The notes under the pieces are model-generated. The model saw only the letters and a program-made list of their open reading frames with translations, was not told the origin of the DNA and made no database searches. From positions 62,001 through 126,000 of the forward strand of contig JBAYVF010000001.1 of NCBI GenBank assembly GCA_041674705.1: a stretch of 64,000 nt of DNA, written 5' to 3'. Origin of the DNA: Aquincolibacterium sp041674705. Lineage in GTDB: Bacteria; Omnitrophota; Omnitrophia; Omnitrophales; Aquincolibacteriaceae. The position numbers and the translations under genes were made by a program. Position 1 is the first letter of the stretch. The number at the start of each line of letters is the position of its first letter. Of this stretch, positions 55,718-64,000 are shown in pieces.

Positions 55718-56725
55718 ATGATCTCGTACAAGCAGCTCGGTTTTTCCAATACGCGCGAAATGTTCCAGAAGGCTTTCAAGGGCGGTTATGCGGTTCCGGC
55801 TTACAACTTCAACAACATGGAACAGATCCAGGCGATCGTTGTGGCGTGCGTGGAAACGCAGTCGCCGGTGATCCTTCAGGTCTCAAGCGGCGCGCGTAAA
55901 TATGCCAACCAGATCCTCTTGCAGTACATGGGCCAGGGCGCGGTCGAAATGATGAAAGCCTATGCCAAGGAAAAAGGCCTCAAGCCGGTTCCGATGGCGC
56001 TCCATCTCGACCATGGCGATACCTTTGAGCTCGCGAAATCCTGCATTGAGTCCGGTTTTTCCTCCGTCATGATCGATGGATCGCACCATCCGTTCGAAAA
56101 AAACATCGAACTGACCCGGCAAGTGGTGGAATTCGCGCACAAGAACGATGTGACGGTTGAAGGGGAGCTCGGCGTGCTGGCGGGGATCGAAGATGAAGTG
56201 AGCGCGGAACATTCGACCTACACGGACCCGAAAGACGTCGTCAAATTCGTCAAAGAGACGAATGTGGATTCGCTGGCGATCTCGATCGGGACTTCGCACG
56301 GCGCGAACAAATTCAAGCCGGCCCAGTGTACGCGGAATGCTGAAGGGATTTTGATCCCGCCCCCGCTTCGCTTTGATATCCTGAAAGAGATCGAGCAGAA
56401 GATCCCGGGTTTTCCGATCGTCCTTCACGGGGCGTCGTCCGTTCCCGTCGAAGCGGTCAAGATCATCAACGAAAATGGCGGCGCTCTTAAGGATTCCGTC
56501 GGGATCCCGGAAGAACAGCTTCGTCAAGCGGCCAAATCCGCCGTGTGTAAGGTCAATATTGATTCCGACGGCCGTTTATGGATGACCGCCGCGATCCGGA
56601 AGACTTTTAAGGAAAAACCCGCGGAATTTGATCCGCGCAAGTATTTGGGCCCCGCGCGTGACGCGCTGGTTGCGATGTACAAGCACAAAAATGAGCAGGT
56701 GTTAGGCTCTGCAGGAAAAGCTTAA
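55718..56725 (+). CDS. fba: Class II fructose-bisphosphate aldolase
   Basis: The zinc-dependent aldolase of glycolysis and gluconeogenesis. Motifs are AVPAYNFNNMEQIQA, MALHLDHGDTFELAK (zinc His and catalytic Asp), MIDGSHHPFEKNI, EGELGVLAGIEDEV, AISIGTSHGANKF and VLHGASSVP. At 335 residues it is of normal class II size. It lies between two palindromic repeats and is probably transcribed alone. Confidence 0.95.
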   Translation: MISYKQLGFSNTREMFQKAFKGGYAVPAYNFNNMEQIQAIVVACVETQSPVILQVSSGARKYANQILLQYMGQGAVEMMKAYAKEKGLKPVPMALHLDHGDTFELAKSCIESGFSSVMIDGSHHPFEKNIELTRQVVEFAHKNDVTVEGELGVLAGIEDEVSAEHSTYTDPKDVVKFVKETNVDSLAISIGTSHGANKFKPAQCTRNAEGILIPPPLRFDILKEIEQKIPGFPIVLHGASSVPVEAVKIINENGGALKDSVGIPEEQLRQAAKSAVCKVNIDSDGRLWMTAAIRKTFKEKPAEFDPRKYLGPARDALVAMYKHKNEQVLGSAGKA

Positions 56726-56728
56726 AAA

Positions 56729-56804
56729 CAGTACGGTGTACGGAGTACGGGGTATGGAGTGAAAGCTTTTGCTCCGTACGCCGTACTCCTTACTCGGTAC
56801 CCTA
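56729..56804. repeat. GTACGG palindromic intergenic repeat (copy 5)
   Basis: CAGTACGGTGTACGGAGTACGG is mirrored by CTCCGTACGCCGTACTCCTTACTCGGTAC. It separates fba from the Met-rich gene. Confidence 0.8.
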
Positions 56805-56821
56805 AGGGGGAGGAGATTGTT

Positions 56822-57193
56822 ATGAAAAAAATATTGTTGGCGGTGGTGGTATTGTCGCTTTTGGTCTCGATCCCGGCATTTGCGGAAGAAGCAAAAAAAG
56901 AAGAAATGCCAGGGATGTCCATGGATAAGCCCATGGGGATGCCCATGCAGGGCATGGGGAAAATGTGCTGCGCTATGATGGGGAAAGCACAAATGGTCGC
57001 GACCGATGAAGGGGGCGTGATCGTGCTCGCCGGGCCGAAGCTCATGAAATATGATGCGGACCTGAATCTCGTCAAGGAAGTTGAGGTCAAAATGCCGATG
57101 CCGATGGGCGGCAAACAGTGCCCGATGATGGGGAAGATGATGGACAAGGGCGCTGCTCCGGCTGCCGCAGAGTCCGAAGAGAAGACCGCTTAA
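56822..57193 (+). CDS. Exported Met/Cys-rich protein
   Basis: A 123-residue protein from ATG 56822 with GGGGGAGGAG upstream. A signal peptide (KKILLAVVVLSLLVSIPAFA) precedes a region with many methionines (MPGMSMDKPMGMPMQGMGKM), a CC pair and a second Met/Cys cluster (MPMPMGGKQCPMMGKMM). Such clusters bind soft metals such as Cu(I). A role in periplasmic copper handling is a guess from composition. The middle segment (VIVLAGPKLMKYDADLNLVK) resembles strands of a small domain. Confidence 0.65.
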   Translation: MKKILLAVVVLSLLVSIPAFAEEAKKEEMPGMSMDKPMGMPMQGMGKMCCAMMGKAQMVATDEGGVIVLAGPKLMKYDADLNLVKEVEVKMPMPMGGKQCPMMGKMMDKGAAPAAAESEEKTA

Positions 57194-57215
57194 CAAACCC
57201 AAGAAAGGTCTTTTT

Positions 57216-58445
57216 ATGAAAAAAAAGATCAGCCTCCTTGTTTTGCTGTGCCTTGTCTTTTCCCAGACGCTTTCTTTCGGAGCGATCACGATGCAGGATC
57301 TTCGGCTCCCGAAGGATTTCTATCCGTCAAAATCACCCAATGTTAAGATCGTTTCCGTTCAGGAGAACGCCCAGTATCCCGGTTTTCTGACGTTTACGGT
57401 CACCTCGCCCCAAGGGAGCTCGATCATTCACGGGTTGACCAATCTCAAAAAATTTCTCCATGAAGTCGACGTGCTCGCGCAGCTCAATGCGAGTGAGGAT
57501 ACGGGGAGCGGGATCGCGGATGGCGCGGTCGATTCGATCAAGGACACCGGGACCGGGCTCAAGAATCTGGCGGTCCATCCCGTGGATTCTGTGTCGGGGA
57601 TCGGGAAGGGGATCGGGAAATTGGGCGGGAAGATCGGCGGCGCTTTCCGGAAAAAAGAACCGGGGGAAAAAGGAGACGGTTTTTTAAGTTCCACCAAGCG
57701 GGATCTTGCCGAAAAACTCGGCGTGGACGTCTACAGCCGGAATGTCGCGCTTCAAGCCAAACTTGAATCGATGGCTAAGGCGAATATGGGAGGGCGGGGC
57801 ATTGTCGCGGTCGCGACTTTTCTTGTTCCCGTGGGTTTGATCGCCGGCGCGGTCATGACCGTAAGCAATATCAATAACGCCGCGGACGAATTGGTCAATG
57901 ACAGCGATCGTGGGGATCTTTTTAAGATGAATCAAAAGGCGCTTTTAGGTTTGGGGTTTCCCCAGGACAAAGTCACCCGGTTCCTGAACCACCCCTATTA
58001 CACGCCGCGTGAAATCACCTATTTCCGTTTCTATCTCGAAAAGCTCAGGCGTGTTCAGGGTTTTGAAGCGCTTCTGGACGCAGGTCTCGCGGCGATTTCG
58101 GAGATCTCGGCAGACAAGATCCTTCACGAAGCGCAGATCGCCGCGGATTCCGTCGGGGGCACGCCCCGGGCGATGAAGCTGGTTTTGATCCCCGAAGGGA
58201 TCATTCTGGCGAATGAGGACAAAGTCGCTCTGGTCACGGCCTATGATTTTCTGGACAATTCTGTTCTCGGAAGCCGGATCACCGACAAAGCCATCAGTTT
58301 CCGTCAATCCCTAAGTAAAAGATCCGCGGAGATCTGGAACGGTGGGGCGGTCACGTCAGGATTCGGCGGGGCCATCCTCATGAAGGGTATCAAGGTTCAG
58401 CGCATGTGCCTTTTTGAATCGGCCGGTAAGTCCGTCGAGATTTGA
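57216..58445 (+). CDS. Secreted protein of unknown function
   Basis: A 409-residue protein with a signal peptide (KKKISLLVLLCLVFSQTLSFG). A Gly-rich stretch (about 108-147) and a hydrophobic segment at about 190-215 (GRGIVAVATFLVPVGLIAGA) follow. The rest is predicted helical (YYTPREITYFRFYLEKLRRV and on). I recognise no family. AAAGG precedes the ATG, and it starts 23 bp after the Met-rich gene, so the two may be co-expressed. Confidence 0.6.
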   Translation: MKKKISLLVLLCLVFSQTLSFGAITMQDLRLPKDFYPSKSPNVKIVSVQENAQYPGFLTFTVTSPQGSSIIHGLTNLKKFLHEVDVLAQLNASEDTGSGIADGAVDSIKDTGTGLKNLAVHPVDSVSGIGKGIGKLGGKIGGAFRKKEPGEKGDGFLSSTKRDLAEKLGVDVYSRNVALQAKLESMAKANMGGRGIVAVATFLVPVGLIAGAVMTVSNINNAADELVNDSDRGDLFKMNQKALLGLGFPQDKVTRFLNHPYYTPREITYFRFYLEKLRRVQGFEALLDAGLAAISEISADKILHEAQIAADSVGGTPRAMKLVLIPEGIILANEDKVALVTAYDFLDNSVLGSRITDKAISFRQSLSKRSAEIWNGGAVTSGFGGAILMKGIKVQRMCLFESAGKSVEI

Positions 58446-58470
58446 TCGAAGCTTTAAAGGTTCTTTCTTC

Positions 58471-58536
58471 ATGAAAAAAAAGCCGCTTTGCCTTGTCACC
58501 GGAGGTGCCGGTTTTATAGGGGCGAACCAGATTTAA
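58471..58536 (+). pseudogene. Remnant of an NAD-dependent epimerase/dehydratase N-terminus
   Basis: ATG 58471 opens 21 codons (MKKKPLCLVTGGAGFIGANQ then I and TAA). LVTGGAGFIG is the dinucleotide-binding start of extended short-chain dehydrogenases such as UDP-sugar epimerases. The frame then stops and a short palindrome TTAAGACC-C-GGTCTTAA (58533-58549) begins, so the rest of the gene has been lost. Confidence 0.75.
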
Positions 58537-58584
58537 GACCCGGTCTTAAAACGGTGAAAAAGTTTTATCAATGGAGGCTTTTCC

Positions 58585-59172
58585 ATGAAACATCTGATCG
58601 TTTACGCTCATCCGAATACCGCCAGTTTTAATCATGCCATCAAAGAAACTTTGGTTCGCGTCTTGAGAGAAAAAGGGCAGGACGTCCGCGTGCGCGACCT
58701 TTACGCCCTGCATTTTGATCCGGTCTTGAAGGCCGACGATTTTCAGACCTTTCTCGCAGGGAAGATCCCCGGCGATATCGCGATCGAGCAGGATCATGTC
58801 CGCTGGGCCGATCAGATCACATTTCTCTATCCCGTCTGGTGGGGACGGATGCCGTCCATTCTCGGGGGATATATCGACCGCGTGCTCAGCAAGGGTTTTG
58901 CGTACGACTATACTCCGACCGGACCTGTGGGGCTCATCCCCGGGAAAAAGGTCTACATTTTCAGCACGATGGGCGCGCCGCTCGCGTTCGCCGAATCTTC
59001 TGGCGGGATCAAGAGCATGGAACAGATCATCGACAATGAAACATTCCGTTTTTGTGGCATGGAAGTGGTCGGCCATAAATATTTCGGGTCGGTGCCGACC
59101 GTGACGGACGAAGACCGGAAAAAAATGCTCGAAGAAGTCGCTTCCATTTCGGCCTCTTGGCCGGTTAAGTAG
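58585..59172 (+). CDS. NAD(P)H oxidoreductase, flavodoxin-like fold (NQO1/KefF type)
   Basis: A 195-residue flavoprotein. It opens with HLIVYAHPNTASFNHAIKET (phosphate-binding start of the fold) and has QDHVRWADQITFLYPVWWGR, MPSILGGYIDRVLSKGFAY, and a late IFSTMGAP segment. These match the NAD(P)H dehydrogenase (quinone)/KefF family. AATGGAGG is just before the ATG. Its electron acceptor is unknown. Confidence 0.9.
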   Translation: MKHLIVYAHPNTASFNHAIKETLVRVLREKGQDVRVRDLYALHFDPVLKADDFQTFLAGKIPGDIAIEQDHVRWADQITFLYPVWWGRMPSILGGYIDRVLSKGFAYDYTPTGPVGLIPGKKVYIFSTMGAPLAFAESSGGIKSMEQIIDNETFRFCGMEVVGHKYFGSVPTVTDEDRKKMLEEVASISASWPVK

Positions 59173-59181
59173 GCATTTTCC

Positions 59182-60957
59182 ATGGCCCCGTCTTTTGCCG
59201 GCTCCTTCAAGATCTCCGGGAAAAAGGTTTTCATCCGGTTAAAAAACCAGGTCTGTGATTCTTCCGAAGAGTTGCTCCGTAGCGATCTCTGCCATGAGGT
59301 TATCCGGCATGCTGTCGCGGCGCTTGAACGGCGCAAATCATTCCTCTTAAAAGTTTTCGGCTCCAAGGAAGTTAATGAGGCTAATATCCAGCTTCTAATC
59401 CAGACGCTTGAGTTCCTGGAGAAGATGCCGGTCGACCTCGTCGGCCGCGTCGTCCCGGGGTCCGAGGATTTTCTTCGCGACAAGAACGTCCTCAATGATT
59501 TTGTCGAATATCTTTACAATTACTGGCGCAGTTTCGACCGTTTCATTATCTGCGATTCCGAGGGCGAAAAATACGACAAGCGGCCCTTTCGCACGTTCAA
59601 TGACACGATCGAGGATCTGACCGATCTTGTCCGCCGGACCTACCGCGAGATCCAGGAGAATATCACCGGCAAGCATCCACGCATCTACCGCCAGGTAGCT
59701 GCGGGCGCTGAGATGGCCGCGATCGTTTGTCCCGTCCGGGTGCCGTACCCCGGCGGCCTTTATGAGAAATTGAACCAAGTCCCGGTGATCCGTCAGGTGC
59801 TTTTTTACCCGCCGCTTGTGCTGAACCAGCTCAACAATACGCGCGAAGGAAAATTCGAAAAAGTTCAGGAAAATCCTCTCGGTCGTTTTGACCTGAATCG
59901 CGATGAATGGCTTTGCTACCCGGTCAAGGCGGGGGATCTTCTGATCCCGGTTTATTTTAAAGAAAAATTCTTTGAGATGGGCCTGTCGCTTTGCAACCTT
60001 TTTGAGCTTGCCTCCGATGAAGATCTCAAACGTCAACCGGACGCGGTTTTTGTTTACGGCGCTCCGGAGAACTCCCTCGAATGGCCGGGCGTTTTCCCGA
60101 CTGTTTTTTTTGATGATGAAAAGAACAACTTATTGATCGGAGCCGTTCCGGAATCCGACCGGTTCGGATATTTCGGGTATCTTAAAAAAATGATCCTGAC
60201 GCTGCACAACATCAAGCGCATCAAGACCGGCCGCATGCCGTTCCACGGCGCTTTCATGAAAATCTACCTGAAAGGCAAAAAGCCCGCCACGCTTCTTTTG
60301 ATCGGGGATACCGGCGCCGGAAAATCGGAAACCCTCGAAGCGATGCGGGGTTTTGGGGCCGAAGAGATCCAGGATGTGCTGGTGATCGCGGACGATATGG
60401 GGTCTTTGGAGCTTAAAGCGGACGGGAGCGTGGTCGGGTACGGAACGGAGACAGGCGCGTTTCTCCGGCTCGATGACCTGAAGCCAGGTTATGCGCTCGG
60501 ACAGATCGATCGCGCCATTATCATGAGCCCGGCAAAGGTGAATGCCAGGATCGCGTTGCCGATCACGACCTACGCGAACATCACCCGGCCCCATGCGGTG
60601 GATTTCGTGCTTTACGCGAATAATTATGAAGATATCGACGACGATCATCCCACCATCGAATCGTTTAAAACCCCGGAAGAAGCGCTCAAGGTTTTTCGCG
60701 AGGGGACGGTGATGAGCAAAGGAACTACGAAAACCACCGGACTTGTGCACACCTATTTTTCAAACGTCTTTGGCCCCGTTCAGTACAAAACCGAACATGA
60801 CGCGCTCGCCAAAAAATTCTTTGAGGCTTTTTTCAAAAAAGCCCTTTTTGTCGGGCAGATGCGTACGCGCCTCGGCGTGCCAGGCTGGGAGCAAAAAGGG
60901 CCGGAAGCCTCCGCGCTTGAGCTTCTGAACCTGATCCGCTCCGACACCCGGTATTGA
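59182..60957 (+). CDS. PEP carboxykinase / HPr-kinase-like P-loop protein
   Basis: A 591-residue protein with a P-loop LLIGDTGAGKSET (G375-S382) and nearby DDMGSLELKADGSVVGYGTE, a layout shared by ATP-dependent PEP carboxykinase and HPr kinase. The N-terminal 340 residues are not like standard PckA, and motifs for oxaloacetate binding are not obvious. It could be a PEPCK homologue or a protein kinase of the HprK type. The start ATG 59182 lies nine bases after the oxidoreductase stop. Confidence 0.7.
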   Translation: MAPSFAGSFKISGKKVFIRLKNQVCDSSEELLRSDLCHEVIRHAVAALERRKSFLLKVFGSKEVNEANIQLLIQTLEFLEKMPVDLVGRVVPGSEDFLRDKNVLNDFVEYLYNYWRSFDRFIICDSEGEKYDKRPFRTFNDTIEDLTDLVRRTYREIQENITGKHPRIYRQVAAGAEMAAIVCPVRVPYPGGLYEKLNQVPVIRQVLFYPPLVLNQLNNTREGKFEKVQENPLGRFDLNRDEWLCYPVKAGDLLIPVYFKEKFFEMGLSLCNLFELASDEDLKRQPDAVFVYGAPENSLEWPGVFPTVFFDDEKNNLLIGAVPESDRFGYFGYLKKMILTLHNIKRIKTGRMPFHGAFMKIYLKGKKPATLLLIGDTGAGKSETLEAMRGFGAEEIQDVLVIADDMGSLELKADGSVVGYGTETGAFLRLDDLKPGYALGQIDRAIIMSPAKVNARIALPITTYANITRPHAVDFVLYANNYEDIDDDHPTIESFKTPEEALKVFREGTVMSKGTTKTTGLVHTYFSNVFGPVQYKTEHDALAKKFFEAFFKKALFVGQMRTRLGVPGWEQKGPEASALELLNLIRSDTRY

Positions 60958-60997
60958 TTTCCCGAGGTGTTCGTTCGGCCCCATTTTCTCCTGCGTG

Positions 60998-61006
60998 TGA
61001 TATAAT
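60998..61006 (+). promoter_or_regulatory. Extended -10 promoter before the GH57-like gene
   Basis: TGATATAAT (TATAAT at 61001-61006 with TG upstream) is an extended -10. No good -35 is present. The leader would be about 50 nt. Confidence 0.6.
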
Positions 61007-61060
61007 CCGTCGATAAATTTTCAGGCCTCTTTTAACCTCCTCAAGAGGGAATGCTTTCTT

Positions 61061-63553
61061 ATGGCCAAAGAAGTTTGCATCTGCCTTCACGGGCATTTTT
61101 ATCAGCCTCCGCGCGAAAATCCATGGATCGAAGAGATCGAACAACAGGATAGCGCCGCGCCTTTTCACGATTGGAACGAGCGCATTCATTTCGAGTGCTA
61201 TCATCCCAATTCCCGCGCCCGTGCCCTGGACGCCAAGGGCAAGATCGTTGAGATCGTGAACAATTTCGAAAGAACCAGCTTCAATTTCGGGCCCACGCTC
61301 CTTTCCTGGCTTGAGGCCAAACATCCCGACACCTACCGGAGCATCCTTCACGCGGACCGGGCGAGTTGCGAGGCCCGGCGCGGTCACGGCAACGCTATCG
61401 CCCAGGTTTACAACCACATGATCATGCCGCTCGCCAATCTTCGCGACAAGAAGACTCAGGTGCGCTGGGGGATCGAGGATTTCCGTTCCCGGTTTGACCG
61501 TATGCCCGAGAGCATCTGGCTTCCTGAGACCGCGTGCAACGAAGAGACGCTCGAAGTTCTGGTGGCGGAGAAGATCAAATTCATCATTTTGTCGCCGCAT
61601 CAAGCCCGGGCCGTCCGGCCGCTCGAGGGCGGCGCGTGGCAGGAAGTGACGGGGGGGCGCATCGATCCCAAGGAACCGTACCGCTATTTTTTGAAGAACA
61701 ACCCTTCTCTTTTCATCGATATCTTTTTTTATGACGGACCGATCTCCAAGGCTGTCGGGTTCGACAATCTTCTTTTCGATGCGAAACTTTTTATGCATCG
61801 CCTCAAGAGCGCGGTCGTGGACCATGAGCGCTCTCAACTGATCCATATTGCCACCGACGGAGAAACGTACGGCCATCACAAAGCCTATGGGGACCGCGTG
61901 CTCGCCTATCTGACCTATATGGAAATTCCGCGACACGGATACCGGATGGTCAATTACGGGGAATATCTCGAGGAGAATCCGCCGCGCCAGGAGGTGCGGT
62001 TGATCGAAGGAGAGAATAACGAAGGGACTTCCTGGAGTTGCGGGCACGGGGTCGCGCGGTGGAAAGACCACTGCGGCTGCCGGGGCGATGGGCCTGCCAG
62101 CTGGACCCAGCATTGGCGCAAGCCCCTCCGCTGGGCGCTTGACTGGTTGCGGGATGAGTTGTCGCAGGTCTATGAAAAGGAAGGCGGCAAATACCTGAAG
62201 GATGTTTGGGCCGCCCGCGACGATTATATTCATGTGGTCCTTCAGCGAACCCCCGAAGTCCTTCATGAGTTCTTTGACCGTCAGGCCGTGCGGGAGCTTT
62301 CCAAAGAAGAGATCACGACGAGCCTCAAGCTTCTGGAAATGCAGCGCAATCTCATGCTGATGTATACCAGTTGCGGTTGGTTCTTCTCCGAGATCTCAGG
62401 CCTCGAAACCATCCAGATCCTGCAATATGCGTCCCGGGCGATCCATCTTGCGCGGGAGGTGAGCGGTATCAATTTTGAGCGTGATTTTCTCGAGCATCTT
62501 GCTCTTGCAAAAAGCAATATTGAATCCGTGAAGGACGGCCAGGGAGTTTATGAGAAATTTGTAAGGCCGGCGCTTGCCACGCTTCACCATGTGGTGAGCT
62601 ATTACGCCATCGGTTCCATTTTCGAGAATTTTTATGCGCCGGATCCCAAAACGGACATCGTCAAGATCTTCAATTTCGATCTTCATGTCCAGCACCAGCG
62701 AAAAGAATTTTTCGGCACGGTCACCATGAATTTTGGCCGCGTGCGTATCGTTTCACAGACCACGTTGGAAGAGAAGGACCTGGTTTTCGTAGTGATCCAG
62801 ATCGGTTTTTATGATTTCCGGTGCTCTGTAAAACCCTTCGTGAATGAGGAGGAGTTCGACAAGCTTGAAAAGGAGCTTTTTGAGGCCCTTTACCAGCTTC
62901 CGATCCTCGATCTCTCCAAAAAGATCGACGCGCATTTTGGCGAGACCTATTATGCCCTCAAAGACCTCCGGCTCGGGGACCGCGCGAAGATCATCAGCAT
63001 CTTGACGCATGAGACGATCGCAAAGGTCAGTAATTTTTACGAGCATATCTACGAAGAGAACCTGCGTATGAACGAGATCTATCGCTCGATCAACGTGCCG
63101 ATCCCGGTGGAGTTCCGCTACGCGGCCGAACACACCCTGAGCAAGCGTATGCTGGAAGCGGTGAAGGATTGGGGGGAACGGGGTTTCCCGGCCAAGCGAA
63201 CGCTTTCCATTTACCGGATCATGGATTCTGCGAAGTCGTTGGATGTCCACATCCGCAAAGAACCGATCGCGCAATATTTAAGCGAGGAGCTCTGCAAGGG
63301 TCTCAGGGAGTTTATCGCGGGGCTCGACCCCGAGATTCTGCAAAGGCTTCTTTCTATCGTTCGTCTCGCCAAAAAGATCGAAGTCTTTCTGGATCGTCGC
63401 GAGGCCCAGGACGATCTTTTTGCTTTGTTCCGATCCTGGAAGGGAAGCCCCCAGGCCATTCCCAATGTCATCCGGGAAGAGGAAGCCCATCTCCATCAGC
63501 TTATGGACGAGCTCGATCTCTCCGCCGATAAGCTCAAAAAGATCCTCTCTTAA
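61061..63553 (+). CDS. DUF3536 / GH57-type glycoside hydrolase
   Basis: An 830-residue protein. The start CICLHGHFYQPPRENPW and the FECYHPNSRARALD, NFGPTLLSWLEAKHPDTY and MPESIWLPETACNEETLEVL blocks are typical of GH57-like enzymes that act on alpha-glucans such as glycogen. The longer C-terminal part (HEFFDRQAVRELSKEE and on) matches the DUF3536 region. No signal peptide is present, so it acts in the cytoplasm, perhaps as an amylase or 4-alpha-glucanotransferase. Its exact substrate is not clear. Confidence 0.88.
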   Translation: MAKEVCICLHGHFYQPPRENPWIEEIEQQDSAAPFHDWNERIHFECYHPNSRARALDAKGKIVEIVNNFERTSFNFGPTLLSWLEAKHPDTYRSILHADRASCEARRGHGNAIAQVYNHMIMPLANLRDKKTQVRWGIEDFRSRFDRMPESIWLPETACNEETLEVLVAEKIKFIILSPHQARAVRPLEGGAWQEVTGGRIDPKEPYRYFLKNNPSLFIDIFFYDGPISKAVGFDNLLFDAKLFMHRLKSAVVDHERSQLIHIATDGETYGHHKAYGDRVLAYLTYMEIPRHGYRMVNYGEYLEENPPRQEVRLIEGENNEGTSWSCGHGVARWKDHCGCRGDGPASWTQHWRKPLRWALDWLRDELSQVYEKEGGKYLKDVWAARDDYIHVVLQRTPEVLHEFFDRQAVRELSKEEITTSLKLLEMQRNLMLMYTSCGWFFSEISGLETIQILQYASRAIHLAREVSGINFERDFLEHLALAKSNIESVKDGQGVYEKFVRPALATLHHVVSYYAIGSIFENFYAPDPKTDIVKIFNFDLHVQHQRKEFFGTVTMNFGRVRIVSQTTLEEKDLVFVVIQIGFYDFRCSVKPFVNEEEFDKLEKELFEALYQLPILDLSKKIDAHFGETYYALKDLRLGDRAKIISILTHETIAKVSNFYEHIYEENLRMNEIYRSINVPIPVEFRYAAEHTLSKRMLEAVKDWGERGFPAKRTLSIYRIMDSAKSLDVHIRKEPIAQYLSEELCKGLREFIAGLDPEILQRLLSIVRLAKKIEVFLDRREAQDDLFALFRSWKGSPQAIPNVIREEEAHLHQLMDELDLSADKLKKILS

Positions 63554-63555
63554 AA

Positions 63556-63650
63556 CAGTACTTGGTACATCGCATTTAGTACATAGCCAGCCGTTATGCT
63601 TTTCCAAGCACCAGGCACGATGTACCATATACTAAGTACTATGTACTGCT
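63556..63650. repeat. AGTACTTGGTACATCG palindromic repeat
   Basis: CAGTACTTGGTACATCGCATTTAGTAC is mirrored by GATGTACCATATACTAAGTACTATGTACTG. It fills the gap before the last gene of the window. Confidence 0.75.
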
Positions 63651-63770
63651 TTTTTGCTTGCCTCATGGGCTTTCTCTGAATAAGATAACCAATCTTTGTT
63701 TCTACAGAATAGGTCCTATAATCCCTGCCGGGGTTTGATCTTATAGCCAAACATCAATCGAAAGGAATCA

Positions 63771-64000
63771 ATGTCCATGAGTACTGCGAATGCTGAAAAA
63801 AGGGCTTTAATGAGCACGCTTCCGGGGGACGATGTCCGCCAGATCATGTGGCGTTTTTCCGATCGCTATGATCTTCAGATGGTGATCCAGTCCACCCGTG
63901 CGGTCGCGCGCAGCGTGGTCGCTCGTATGGTGGCCGACAAACAGCGCCATACGCATGAATGGACCAAGGAAAAGCAGGAAATGCTCAAATCTTTTGACGA
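63771..64000 (+). CDS. Acyl-CoA dehydrogenase-like protein, N-terminal part
   Basis: The frame starts at ATG 63771 or 63777, with AAAGGA (63761-63766) upstream, and runs off the window end. The visible 76 residues (NAEKRALMSTLPGDDVRQIM, WRFSDRYDLQMVIQS and on) resemble the N-terminal helices of one acyl-CoA dehydrogenase group. No catalytic region is visible, so this is a tentative name. Confidence 0.45.
   Translation, partial: MSMSTANAEKRALMSTLPGDDVRQIMWRFSDRYDLQMVIQSTRAVARSVVARMVADKQRHTHEWTKEKQEMLKSFD

Overview
The window looks like chromosome from an uncultured Gram-negative bacterium of the Candidatus Omnitrophota (OP3) / PVC-like kind. This is inferred from gene content and order (a leuB-asd-truA-rplM-rpsI-argCJBDFGH-lysA run with dapF-dapA-dapB further on, homospermidine synthase, a DUF3536 GH57-type hydrolase, an FtsH-like AAA protease), from lipoproteins and probable outer-membrane barrel proteins, and from many small palindromic repeats. 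No tRNA, rRNA or CRISPR array was seen.

Layout. (1) 1-17.7 kb: housekeeping and amino-acid biosynthesis, almost all on the + strand: leuB, asd, truA, rplM-rpsI, a tiny lipoprotein, an AsmA-like protein, rnc (- strand), then argC-J-B-D-F-G-H and lysA. A consensus sigma70 promoter (TTGACA-17-TATAAT) precedes argC. (2) 17.7-34.6 kb: an accessory island of conflict genes: a ribbon-helix-helix/RhuM-Doc module with a palindromic operator, a DUF1016-SNase fusion followed by a second SNase copy, an HTH gene, a membrane protein, a Ser/Thr kinase, a second membrane protein, a DisA_N-like (diadenylate-cyclase fold) protein, a Trypco2-like protein, MazG, a complete m5C restriction-modification system with Vsr, a SIMPL protein, a Fic protein, a DUF4239 membrane protein, a secreted carbonic anhydrase and a HigBA-like toxin-antitoxin pair. 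(3) 34.7-40.6 kb: homospermidine synthase and an ornithine-decarboxylase-like enzyme, which together would make homospermidine from ornithine, then dapF-dapA-dapB. With asd and lysA these give most of the diaminopimelate/lysine branch. (4) 40.6-47.6 kb: two large exported proteins, probably outer-membrane, and a lipoprotein. (5) 47.7-64 kb: uvrA, an FtsH-like protease with a downstream lipoprotein, rubrerythrin, class II aldolase, a Met-rich exported protein, a secreted unknown, a 21-codon remnant of an NAD-dependent epimerase, a flavodoxin-fold oxidoreductase, a PEPCK/HPr-kinase-like protein, a GH57/DUF3536 hydrolase and the start of an acyl-CoA-dehydrogenase-like gene.

The strongest unusual signal is a set of palindromic repeat families that fill the gaps between genes and have also entered genes in frame. 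uvrA carries four repeat-derived insertions and starts inside a fifth element. argC, the DUF1016-SNase fusion and the signal peptide of the lipoprotein after ftsH also contain palindrome-encoded segments. The second is the AT-richer kinase / membrane protein / DisA_N-like / Trypco2-like gene set at 21.7-26.5 kb, a candidate undescribed anti-phage signalling locus.
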